DNA of 26,703 nucleotides. Source: JAMQKA01 sp043951865 (GTDB lineage Bacteria; Bacteroidota; Rhodothermia; Balneolales; Balneolaceae). This document shows positions 7,667-15,682 of this stretch, one piece after another (the first letter of the stretch is position 1; each line of letters begins with the position of its first letter). Below the pieces are notes generated by a model. It was not told the DNA's origin. It did not search any database and was given only the letters and a program-made list of their open reading frames with translations. Made by a program: the position numbers and the translations under genes. The stretch covers positions 1 to 26,703 of the forward strand of contig NZ_JBINJF010000040.1 of NCBI RefSeq assembly GCF_043951865.1, given 5' to 3'.

Positions 7667-10234
7667 TTACCGACCGCTCACGGTTATTGTTCTGCCGCCC
7701 CGACCGTTGAGGTTGAACACCCTCAGGCGAATATTGGCATTCTCAGATACAGCCATTGGTTTGATATACCGTGTACTCCGGGTGGTGGGTTTCGAACCGT
7801 CCATCGTGTAGCGGATGGTAAAGCCGGGAAGCTGGACATTGGCCGCGAGCCTGCTGTTGCGAAGTATGGCACCCGGGGTGGGTATGCGGTAGTTAAACCC
7901 GCCGGCATAGTGGTCGAGCCGGGGCAGCTCCTGTTTGGAGATGATATTCAGAAATTCAGACCACGCCTGCTGGTACTGCTCCCGGTTTTCTGCCGACCAA
8001 TTACCCTTGGCCCATGCAGGCTGAGGGGCCCACGCCCGTTCCGCCATGGCAAGGAGCTTGGGAAGAAGCATATATTCCTGCCGCTCCCCGTCGATCAATT
8101 TTTCACCCCATAGCAGACTCTGTATACCCACAATATTGGAACGACCCTCTTTTGTCAGGCGCACCATATCATCAAAATGTGATTCTGTCAACGGCCGACC
8201 CATAACATCCTGCTCAGCATTTTTATAGTAGTTGTATGGGATGAAGGAGAACGGTTTTTCCAGGCTGTTGAAGCCACCCCAGTAGAGTCCCGGTTCTGGA
8301 AATGCTTTCTGATAGGCCAGGTCAAAATAAAAATTGGATACACCGGAAAGCACCACCTTGTACCCCGCATTGGCAAGTCGATAGGCCAGGTCTTCATCTC
8401 CGGAGCCGATCACATTATTCCAGACATCCACCTGGACATCCTCTTCGGCGAACGCCTCATCGGCCACCGAATGGGTTTCTCCACCCCAAAGCGCATCTTT
8501 CATGCCGATCTCTTCCCACCCGTACAGCGACAATCCACGCTCCTGCAGCATATCGTTGACCCGGCGGAAAAAATAGCCCCACAGATCGCCGGTGGATTGC
8601 AGGTCGGGATGTTCGGCAATCAACTGCTGGGCGGCCGGAGACTGTTCCCATGCACCGGAGGGAACTTCGTCTCCTCCCATATGGATGCGATCCAGCGGAG
8701 CGCCGGCCTGTTCATACATCGCCTGTAGCTCGTCAATTACTTTGGCAAGGAACCGGTACGTAGAGGGCAGGCCCACGTCGATCACGTTGTCGTCCCATCC
8801 CTGTACCGAGCGGTACTCCGAGGTGTCGTCGAGATCGCGCAACAGGAATTTCCTTGCTTCATCCGCTTTACCTTCCGCCATCAGGCGGCGGTAGCGGGCG
8901 TCCATCGCCTTGATAGCAGCCCGGGCATGGCCGGGAGTCTCAATTTCCGGAATCACCTTGATATGGCGTTCTGCAGCATATTCCAGGATATCGATAAAAT
9001 CTTCGGTACTGTAGAAGCCGCTTCCGGGGTAGGAGGGGTGGGGTCCTGAACCGTACGAAGGCTGAAGGCGCTCATGGTTGTCGAGGGTGTGTCCCCGTTG
9101 CCCGCCTACCGTGGTGAGTTCCGGCAGCCCCGGAATTTCGATGCGCCATCCCTCATCATCGTTGAAATGAAAATGGAAGACGTTGAGCTTGTATAGCGAC
9201 ATCAGGTCCAGCGTCTTGAGGATTTGCTCCTTGGTCCGAAAATTTCGTGATACATCCTGCATAAACGCCCGGTGACCGAAACGGGGGGCATCGCTGACCT
9301 GGATCGCCGGTACGTCAATCGACTGTTTGGTGGCCGACCAGGAGGAGGGGGGCAAGGCCGTTTTAAGCGACTGAATCCCGTAAAAAATACCGGCCGGCCG
9401 GGAGGCTGAAATCGTGACCTGTTCGGGAGTTATGGAGAGTTCGTACCCTTCCGGCCCGGTATCCCCCTGCTGCATGATAATCTTCTTCCCATCGATGTTT
9501 TCGGTTGTCAGGGGTGCCCGTATCCCGAACACTTTTTTAAGTTCTGCAGAAAGATATTGTGCTTCATTCCTGAACATTGGATCGTACTGAACCGGTACGC
9601 CGGGCCCGAGAGTAAAGCTCCCTTCGGACGCTTGGTAGCTAGCCGGTGTGGGGAATACGCGGGGCAGCCACTGTGTATCGATATCGCGTATTCTGCTGTT
9701 CCAACTATACACCGTTTCCGGCGTGGCCACAGGTACCTCGTCCTGTGGTCCCCGGTCGAGGGCTTCCTGGTTTCCCGGCCATTTTACGTTGTACTGATCA
9801 ACGGGGATTCCCCGCCTGGGATCGGCATCCCAGACCCAGTACAGACCGATCGGGGCATCGGATATATTTAAAGCGGACCCGCCTGCTACGAGATCCAGCT
9901 CCAGGGAATCACCGGGTTCAAGTCCACCGAATGAAGAGGTGGGCGTCAAACGGCTCAGGTCGCCGTTGATATGCTCTATCTCAACATTCCCCGTTTGGTC
10001 GGTTCCTGACATATTGTTCAGGTAGATGCTCCAGCCGCCCGGTGGAATGGCATGGTCTCCCTCGTTTTTGAGCGTGAGCACCGAGAGAAATTGTGCTCGA
10101 TCCTGGTAGTGGTTATCGACCAGCTGCCAGCTTACCTCCAGGGAGGAGGGATGGAATCCGCCGCCGGATTGACTGTAAACGGGACTGGCAAGTCCAACTG
10201 CCAGCATAACTAAAAGGGTCACGGTTCGTCTCAT
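7667..10234 (-). CDS. Exported β-N-acetylhexosaminidase, GH20
   Basis: An 855-residue exported enzyme that removes terminal GlcNAc or GalNAc by substrate-assisted catalysis. Order of domains: signal peptide (1-21, VYS then Q); an N-terminal CHB_HEX-type carbohydrate-binding domain (about 32-165); a GH20b α/β domain (about 188-310); the catalytic TIM barrel (about 315-740); and a C-terminal chitobiase/Fn3-like domain (about 780-855, with FTIRYTMDGSKPTTRSTRY). The catalytic Asp522-Glu523 pair is in RIHMGGDEVPSGAW. NVFHFHFNDDEGWRIEIPGL (351-370) and LLWGEK (707-712) line the active site. The architecture is that of the long marine chitobiases. It starts at ATG. The upstream spacer of about 250 bases holds a terminator for the preceding gene, so it should have its own promoter there. 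Confidence 0.95.
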   Translation of the reverse strand: MRRTVTLLVMLAVGLASPVYSQSGGGFHPSSLEVSWQLVDNHYQDRAQFLSVLTLKNEGDHAIPPGGWSIYLNNMSGTDQTGNVEIEHINGDLSRLTPTSSFGGLEPGDSLELDLVAGGSALNISDAPIGLYWVWDADPRRGIPVDQYNVKWPGNQEALDRGPQDEVPVATPETVYSWNSRIRDIDTQWLPRVFPTPASYQASEGSFTLGPGVPVQYDPMFRNEAQYLSAELKKVFGIRAPLTTENIDGKKIIMQQGDTGPEGYELSITPEQVTISASRPAGIFYGIQSLKTALPPSSWSATKQSIDVPAIQVSDAPRFGHRAFMQDVSRNFRTKEQILKTLDLMSLYKLNVFHFHFNDDEGWRIEIPGLPELTTVGGQRGHTLDNHERLQPSYGSGPHPSYPGSGFYSTEDFIDILEYAAERHIKVIPEIETPGHARAAIKAMDARYRRLMAEGKADEARKFLLRDLDDTSEYRSVQGWDDNVIDVGLPSTYRFLAKVIDELQAMYEQAGAPLDRIHMGGDEVPSGAWEQSPAAQQLIAEHPDLQSTGDLWGYFFRRVNDMLQERGLSLYGWEEIGMKDALWGGETHSVADEAFAEEDVQVDVWNNVIGSGDEDLAYRLANAGYKVVLSGVSNFYFDLAYQKAFPEPGLYWGGFNSLEKPFSFIPYNYYKNAEQDVMGRPLTESHFDDMVRLTKEGRSNIVGIQSLLWGEKLIDGERQEYMLLPKLLAMAERAWAPQPAWAKGNWSAENREQYQQAWSEFLNIISKQELPRLDHYAGGFNYRIPTPGAILRNSRLAANVQLPGFTIRYTMDGSKPTTRSTRYIKPMAVSENANIRLRVFNLNGRGGRTITVSGR

Positions 10235-10483
10235 AGGTGGTTTGCCAATGAAATTTTAAAAGATTGATGAGGTTGCATTGTGATGATAAAATAAACGGGA
10301 GCGGAACCGCCAGTCAGATACGCCGGTGTGCCGCATGCACAGGCATTGGCAGTACCATGCAATACCAATTCCTGGCCGTTAATGATGACAAAAATAGCAA
10401 TTGCGACTGCAAGCTCAAATTGCAGGTAACAAAAAAGGGAGCCATCTTCGGCTCCCCATAGTCGTTTTATCTTGCAAGCCGGA
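10235..10483. other. Spacer between the GH20 and DUF6588 genes
   Basis: No gene is supported. The stretch holds the DUF6588 terminator at 10431-10456 and should hold the GH20 promoter, which I could not place with confidence. A minus-strand frame (10231-10638) crosses the terminator and is rejected. Confidence 0.6.
10431..10456 (-). terminator. Intrinsic terminator of the DUF6588 gene
   Basis: Read on the minus strand: GGGAGCC, loop GAAGAT, GGCTCCC, then TTTTTT. This is a perfect 7-bp GC-rich stem with a 6-T tract, starting 28 bases past the DUF6588 stop at 10484. It is the cleanest rho-independent terminator in the window. Confidence 0.93.
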
Positions 10484-11605
10484 TTATCTGAAGCTAATCC
10501 CGACCCCCAGGTTGTAGCTGGAATAGTTGGCAAGGGTGTAGGAGCCGGAGATGTGAAAGATCGCAAACCGCAACCGGAAACCGGCAAGGGCGCGGAAGCC
10601 GTTTTTACCGTCAATCTCCACGTCAATCGGTTCATCAACTGCTTCGACGATCATGGGCTCATTGTTGTTCGGATCGTCTTGGTACGCTGTGTTGGGTACC
10701 ACGGTGGGATATGAGCCGGCTGTTTTAATCGACAGGGTGGAGGCCTCGTAGCCTACGCCACCGTAAACCGATATTACCGGCAGCGTTTTACCGACCAGGG
10801 CGTTGATGGTCCACGCATCGGATGTGAGCGCGGCATTTTGCCCCTGCCACGTTGATGCTGCATAGGGATTCTCGGTGTTATTTTGATCCTGGATGACATC
10901 TTCCGGCAACAGTTCCAGTTCCGAGTTCAGGTCCATCGTGGTATACCCGTACATGACAGAAATATCAACGGGGATCAGGTTGCCACCCGGTAACCACTGC
11001 TTTACATCGTGCTTGACTCCAACTCCGAACAGTTTAAAAGAGCCACCCACTTCAGGAATATCATATTCCGGGACGAAACGGACCATAACGTCGGTATTTT
11101 TGATCAAGCCCACTCCCGCTTTTATCATCGGGGCAGGAACATATTCAAAGCCGGTCCCCTGCGGCATGTCAAATGAAAAAAGTTCTTCTTCCACGCCGTT
11201 TCCGTCCACATCTTCATAGGCCGCGAGTGTAGCTCCAGGCTGTTCGGGTCCGTTGATAGTGGGGGCTACAGAGGAGGTGCTCTTGACTTCCAGCTGTTGC
11301 AGGTTGAGGTCGTTTACATCAAATGAGAGGTCGGTATCCGGAACAATGGCAAGTCCCGAACTCACGGTCAGGTCAAACCCAAGCGTATTGTGCGTTTTGG
11401 CAGTATTGGTCCACCCGGTATTGAGTCCTGCACCAAATCCTGAGCCAAACGGCTTCAGGTAGGACTTAACCAGGGTGTTCGCATCCTCTTTGCCAGATTG
11501 CAAGATGGTGCCAACGTCCTCGATCTGGGCAAATGAGGGTACAGATATGATGCTCAACAGGGCGAAAAGCAGTAACCCCTTTAATAAAGATTGTAACAGC
11601 TTCAT
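10484..11605 (-). CDS. DUF6588 family outer-envelope protein
   Basis: A 373-residue exported protein of unknown function that matches the Bacteroidota DUF6588 family in layout. It has a Sec signal MKLLQSLLKG...SFA|Q (1-26), then a short helix with KSYLKPFGSGFGAGLNTGW and KTHNTLGFDLTVSSG, and then alternating amphipathic strands to the end, GSYTLANYSSYNLGVGISFR. This suggests an outer-membrane β-barrel. I chose the ATG at 11605 over the longer frame from 11668 because the longer one would put 21 polar residues before a standard signal peptide. A strong terminator follows and a Bacteroidota-style promoter lies upstream, so it is probably a single-gene unit. The family is recognised from memory; function is unknown. 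Confidence 0.75.
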   Translation of the reverse strand: MKLLQSLLKGLLLFALLSIISVPSFAQIEDVGTILQSGKEDANTLVKSYLKPFGSGFGAGLNTGWTNTAKTHNTLGFDLTVSSGLAIVPDTDLSFDVNDLNLQQLEVKSTSSVAPTINGPEQPGATLAAYEDVDGNGVEEELFSFDMPQGTGFEYVPAPMIKAGVGLIKNTDVMVRFVPEYDIPEVGGSFKLFGVGVKHDVKQWLPGGNLIPVDISVMYGYTTMDLNSELELLPEDVIQDQNNTENPYAASTWQGQNAALTSDAWTINALVGKTLPVISVYGGVGYEASTLSIKTAGSYPTVVPNTAYQDDPNNNEPMIVEAVDEPIDVEIDGKNGFRALAGFRLRFAIFHISGSYTLANYSSYNLGVGISFR

Positions 11606-11643
11606 TGCGTAGATATTTATTTTTATGTGTTTGTTAGATGATA

Positions 11644-11677
11644 CAAAATTAAACCAGGTAATAACCATCCCTGCAAA
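11644..11677 (-). promoter_or_regulatory. Candidate Bacteroidota-type promoter of the DUF6588 gene
   Basis: On the minus strand TAATTTTG (11651-11644) is an exact match to the TAnnTTTG -7 consensus. TTTG (11677-11674) lies 22 bases upstream as a possible -33 element. The -7 is about 39 bases before the chosen ATG at 11605, which leaves a short AT-rich leader. The spacing is a little long, so the -33 assignment is weaker than the -7. Confidence 0.45.
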
Positions 11678-11689
11678 GGGGTGTATAGT

Positions 11690-11701
11690 AACTAATTAGT
11701 T
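11690..11701. promoter_or_regulatory. Perfect 12-bp palindrome upstream of the DUF6588 promoter
   Basis: AACTAATTAGTT is its own reverse complement and lies 12 bases upstream of the candidate -33 element, the position of an activator or repressor site. It is AT-rich and could be chance; no regulator gene is adjacent. Confidence 0.35.
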
Positions 11702-11848
11702 GTAGACTCTCTAGTGCAGTTATTGGTTAGTCAGGGGATTATTATAGCCACAATGGGAAAGGCCGCACTCCTCATCCCGGGTCCACGGGACGGGGTTCGT
11801 TATTCTTGATTCTACATTCATCATTCCCTCTCCGCCGTCGCTTTTTCC

Positions 11849-12784
11849 TCATCCCTGCTGTTCTTCGAGCGATTCCAGGATGTTGAGGTACGATTCATAC
11901 CGTTCCGGGCTGATATCACCTTCTTCGAATGCGCCGATGACACCGCATCCCGGCTCATGGCTGTGGGTACAGTTGTTGAATTTGCAATGCCGGCGGGCTT
12001 CCAGCATTTCGGGGAAAAAGAGCGAGAGCTCCCAGGGGTCAATATTGACCAGCCCGAACTCCTTGATGCCGGGAGTATCCACAAGATAGCCTCCAAAATT
12101 GAGCGGGAGCAGCTTGGCAAATGTTGTGGTGTGAATACCTTTCTCCGAATAGTCGGATACATCAGCTGTAGGGCGCTGGATATGTGGATCTATCTTGTTG
12201 ATGATCGAGGTTTTACCCACCCCCGAGTGTCCAATAAAAACAGAGGTTTTCCCCTTGAGCACCTCCTTGATTTCCGACAGGGATTCCTCGTCGTGGATAC
12301 TCGCGGGTATGATATCATACCCGATAGAGCGGTAAAGGTCGACAAGGTCGGCCGCGTACTGCTGCTCGTTCTCTCTTGCCAGGTCCATCTTGTTAATGAT
12401 GATACAGGGTAAGACCTGGTAGGCCTCACAGGTTACCAGAAACCGATCAATAAATCCCTGTTTTAGCCGGGGCTTACGAATAGACTGCACTACAAAAGCG
12501 CGGTCTACATTTGCCGCCAGGATCTGTTCTCCCTGCTTGTTGTGAGTCGATTTACGGATAATATAGTTTTGGCGATCATGGATTTTTTCAATGCTCCCGG
12601 TATCGTCCTGGTTGATCGAGATCTCCACCAGGTCGCCCACGGCCACCGGGTTGTTCACACTGTAATTCTCCAGGCGGAAACGCCCCGGTAGCCGACACTT
12701 GACAATGCTGTGGCCTTCATTCTCCTCCACGGCAACTTCGTACCAGCTGCCTGTTGATTGTACGACTCGTCCCTGTTTAGCCAT
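11849..12784 (-). CDS. rsgA: Ribosome small-subunit GTPase RsgA
   Basis: A circularly permuted GTPase that checks and releases late 30S ribosome assembly intermediates. In 311 residues it has an N-terminal OB-fold (about 1-75) and then G motifs in permuted order: G4 NKMD at 131-134, G1 GHSGVGKTS at 185-193, the switch GIHTTT at 217-222, and G3 DTPG at 236-239. A C-terminal zinc site is formed by Cys267, Cys272, His274 and Cys280. All key residues are present. The start is ATG. It follows lon on the minus strand but lies beyond lon's terminator, so it probably has its own promoter in 12785-12900. No intrinsic terminator was found after it: 11775-11790 has only a 5-bp stem (TCCCG/CGGGA) without a U-tract. 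Confidence 0.97.
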   Translation of the reverse strand: MAKQGRVVQSTGSWYEVAVEENEGHSIVKCRLPGRFRLENYSVNNPVAVGDLVEISINQDDTGSIEKIHDRQNYIIRKSTHNKQGEQILAANVDRAFVVQSIRKPRLKQGFIDRFLVTCEAYQVLPCIIINKMDLARENEQQYAADLVDLYRSIGYDIIPASIHDEESLSEIKEVLKGKTSVFIGHSGVGKTSIINKIDPHIQRPTADVSDYSEKGIHTTTFAKLLPLNFGGYLVDTPGIKEFGLVNIDPWELSLFFPEMLEARRHCKFNNCTHSHEPGCGVIGAFEEGDISPERYESYLNILESLEEQQG

Positions 12785-12904
12785 TCGTTCTGGTTTGTTG
12801 GATTCAGCATGAAAATATCGATGCAGCGGTAATAATGAAACAGTTAACTTGTGCGATGTACTGGGACACGAAATTATTGCCGTGCAAATAGGCCGCCTGC
12901 TCTT

Positions 12905-12945
12905 AAAAAAGAAAACCTGCCAGGTGTTGGCAACCCGGCAGGTTT
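12905..12945 (-). terminator. Intrinsic terminator of lon
   Basis: On the minus strand AAACCTGCC (12945-12937) pairs perfectly with GGCAGGTTT (12921-12913), a 9-bp stem with a 15-base loop, followed by TCTTTTTT. It starts 22 bases after the lon stop at 12967. Confidence 0.88.
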
Positions 12946-12966
12946 CAGGGGATAAAGACAGGAGCG

Positions 12967-15507
12967 CTATTGTTCCATAATGACAGTTTCCTGTGTGGAG
13001 TCTTTGGCCGCCTGGTTTGCTCCATTTCGGGATTTATATTCGTCGGAAACCTTGAACCGCTCCATGGGATCCATGACGGACTCATCCTCGAGGACAATAT
13101 CCAGCAGGGGATCCATACGCTCGAGGTACTGCACTTCCAGGTTCCCGATCACATCCTCTTCAATTTCGGCCACATCCTTCTCGTTTTTCTTCGGGAGCAG
13201 TACCTTTTTGATACCTGATCGCTTGGCGGCAAGCACTTTTTCTTTGATTCCGCCTACCGGCAACACCAGCCCGCGCAGGGTGATTTCACCGGTCATGGCG
13301 AGTGTGCCTTTGACTTTCCGCTGCGTAAAAATGGAGGCTACGGCGGAAAAGATGGAGACTCCGGCGGATGGGCCGTCCTTCGGAACCGCGCCTTTGGGCA
13401 CGTGGATGTGAAGATCCCAGTACTTAAACGCCTCTTCCGGGATACCGAGCTCCTCGGAATGGGCCCGCAGGTACGACATCGCCAGCATGGCCGACTCTTT
13501 CATCACATCGCCCAGCTGACCGGTAATATGCAGCTTGCCGGTTCCTTTTGAGACGCTGGCCTCAATAAAGAGGATATCGCCTCCATAGGGAGTCCATGCC
13601 AGGCCGGTTGCCACGCCGGGCACCGTCGTTCGTTCGGCAACTTCGGAGAAATACTTCCGCTTGCCGAGGTATTCTTCCACTTCGTTGACCCCCACCTTGA
13701 ATTTCTTGTCCTGGCCGGTCGCAATTTTAGCGGCTACACCGCGGCAAACCGACCCGATTTGACGTTCAAGGGTCCGCACTCCGGACTCTCGCGTGTACTC
13801 GTCAATTATTTTTTGCAGTCCCTGGTGTGTTATTTTAATCTGATCCTCCGTAAGTCCGTTTTCGGTGATCTGCTTGGGTATCAGGTGCTGCTTGGCGATC
13901 TCGGATTTCTCCTCCTGCGTATACCCGCTGATGTTGATGATCTCCATGCGATCACGCAACGGGGCCGGGATGGTCTCCAGCGAGTTCGCCGTGGCGATAA
14001 ACAGGACTTTTGACAGGTCATATTCCAGCTCCAGGTAGTTGTCGGCAAACGAGTCGTTCTGTTCGGGATCGAGCACCTCAAGCAGGGCCGAAGTGGGGTC
14101 GCCCCGGTAGTCGGATCCCACCTTGTCAATTTCATCGAGCATCATAACCGGGTTGCTCTTGCCCGCCTTTTTCATAGAGCGGATAATGCGTCCCGGCAGC
14201 GCCCCGATGTAGGTACGGCGATGCCCCCGAATTTCAGCCTCGTCATGAATGCCGCCCAGGCTGAACCGTTCAAATTTTCTGTTCAGCGCCCGGGCAATCG
14301 ACTTGCCAAGCGAGGTCTTGCCTACGCCCGGAGGTCCGTAGAAGCAGAGAATCGGCGCCTTCATATCTTTCTTGAGCTTCAGTACGGCCAGGTATTCGAT
14401 GATGCGCTTCTTTACCTTTTCAAGACCGTAGTGGTCTTCGTCGAGCACCTCGCGTGCATGCTTAAGATCCAGGTTGTCATCCGAATACTCATTCCACGGC
14501 AGGTCCAGTATCCATTCGATGTAACTGTGGATGATGCCGTAATTCGGTGAAGAGTTGGGAGTGCGCTCCAGGCGCTGAAGTTCTTTTTCAGCGGTTTCAA
14601 CAGCCTCGTCGGGAAGGTTTTTCTCCTTCAGTTGCTGTCGGAGTTTTTCAATCTCCTGCTGCTCACTGTCTTCGCCCAGCGCCTCCTGTATCGCCTTCAT
14701 CTGCTGGCGCAGGTAGAAGTCGCGCTGCTGTTCATCAATATCTGATTTCACCTTGGTGCGGATCTCTTCACTCAGGTTGAGCACCTGGAGCTCCTTGTTC
14801 AGAAACTCCATAACCTTTTCCATGCGCTGAGAGAACTTTTTGATCTCCAGCACTTCCTGTTTTTCCCCGGTGGAGACATTCAGGTTGGAGGAGATAAAAT
14901 TCAGCAGGAACGTGGGACTGCTGATATTATTAATAGCGATGGAGGCCTCTGAAGGGATATTGGGAGAAAGGTTCACAATCTTGCTCGCGGTTTCCTTGAC
15001 CGAGCGCATCGAGGCGTCCAGCTCTACCCCCTGAATATCCATCTGCTGGCCGAACTCCTCCACTTCGGCCCGGAAATAGGGCTCCGATTGAATGAAGTTG
15101 CTGATACTGAAGGTGGTTTTGCCCTGAATTACAATACTTTTGCTTCCATCGGGCATCTTTATCAGCTTCAGAATCTGGGCGACGGTTCCCACATGATATA
15201 AATCACTGGCAGCCGGGTTTTCTTCCTCTTCCTCCTTTTGGGCTACAACACCAATAATTTTATCGCTCTCATAGGCATCCTTGACCAGTTCCAGGGATTT
15301 GTCTCGCCCCACTGTTATGGGGACCACCACCCCCGGAAAAAGAACCGTATTTTTCAACGGAAGGATGGGAAGAGTTTCCGGAACATCAAAGTCGGTTAAC
15401 TTCCTCTCTTCCTCTTCTGACATCAGGGGAATCGCTTGTTCAAAATCCTCAAAACCCTCTTCAGAATCTTCAAGCCGTTCCCAGTCAATATCTTTTTTAT
15501 CTATCAT
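12967..15507 (-). CDS. lon: ATP-dependent protease Lon
   Basis: A cytoplasmic AAA+ serine protease that degrades misfolded and specific regulatory proteins as a hexamer. The 846 residues comprise an acidic N-terminal extension (1-42), the LON substrate-binding domain (about 46-245), coiled-coil helices (about 250-320), the AAA+ module with Walker A GPPGVGKT (391-398) and Walker B MLDEID (456-461), and the Lon protease domain. Catalytic Ser714 is in PKDGPSAG, with Lys757 43 residues later, the same spacing as Ser679/Lys722 in E. coli. A polar tail of about 30 residues follows the protease domain. It is longer than E. coli Lon (784) mainly because of both ends. The 175-base upstream spacer shows no CIRCE element or other clear heat-shock site. 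Confidence 0.98.
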   Translation of the reverse strand: MIDKKDIDWERLEDSEEGFEDFEQAIPLMSEEEERKLTDFDVPETLPILPLKNTVLFPGVVVPITVGRDKSLELVKDAYESDKIIGVVAQKEEEEENPAASDLYHVGTVAQILKLIKMPDGSKSIVIQGKTTFSISNFIQSEPYFRAEVEEFGQQMDIQGVELDASMRSVKETASKIVNLSPNIPSEASIAINNISSPTFLLNFISSNLNVSTGEKQEVLEIKKFSQRMEKVMEFLNKELQVLNLSEEIRTKVKSDIDEQQRDFYLRQQMKAIQEALGEDSEQQEIEKLRQQLKEKNLPDEAVETAEKELQRLERTPNSSPNYGIIHSYIEWILDLPWNEYSDDNLDLKHAREVLDEDHYGLEKVKKRIIEYLAVLKLKKDMKAPILCFYGPPGVGKTSLGKSIARALNRKFERFSLGGIHDEAEIRGHRRTYIGALPGRIIRSMKKAGKSNPVMMLDEIDKVGSDYRGDPTSALLEVLDPEQNDSFADNYLELEYDLSKVLFIATANSLETIPAPLRDRMEIINISGYTQEEKSEIAKQHLIPKQITENGLTEDQIKITHQGLQKIIDEYTRESGVRTLERQIGSVCRGVAAKIATGQDKKFKVGVNEVEEYLGKRKYFSEVAERTTVPGVATGLAWTPYGGDILFIEASVSKGTGKLHITGQLGDVMKESAMLAMSYLRAHSEELGIPEEAFKYWDLHIHVPKGAVPKDGPSAGVSIFSAVASIFTQRKVKGTLAMTGEITLRGLVLPVGGIKEKVLAAKRSGIKKVLLPKKNEKDVAEIEEDVIGNLEVQYLERMDPLLDIVLEDESVMDPMERFKVSDEYKSRNGANQAAKDSTQETVIMEQ

Positions 15508-15682
15508 AACGGATTTTAGTGTTAAGAATAAATTTTTTTGATTCTCTTTTACATGAGCTGCAAATAGAACGCCAGCCGTCCATTGTCTACCAATTAGTCA
15601 TAATCTACTCAATCTTTATGGCAAAATAACAAATATCGACAGAATGTGTGACAGTTGGACATGAAAGGGGCGGGCCGGCATC

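Noticed and set aside
10231..10638. A 135-codon minus-strand frame whose stop overlaps the GH20 ATG by four bases (ATGA), as in coupled genes
   Set aside because: It begins inside the DUF6588 gene in another frame, reads straight through a strong intrinsic terminator (10431-10456), and its product has no recognisable domain.
11606..11668. An upstream extension of the DUF6588 protein by 21 residues
   Set aside because: The extension covers the candidate -7 promoter element and would bury a standard signal peptide. The ATG at 11605 starts a normal signal sequence.
15508..15682. A heat-shock control element (CIRCE type) upstream of lon
   Set aside because: No TTAGCACTC-type inverted repeat or other recognised heat-shock site is present in the 175-base spacer.
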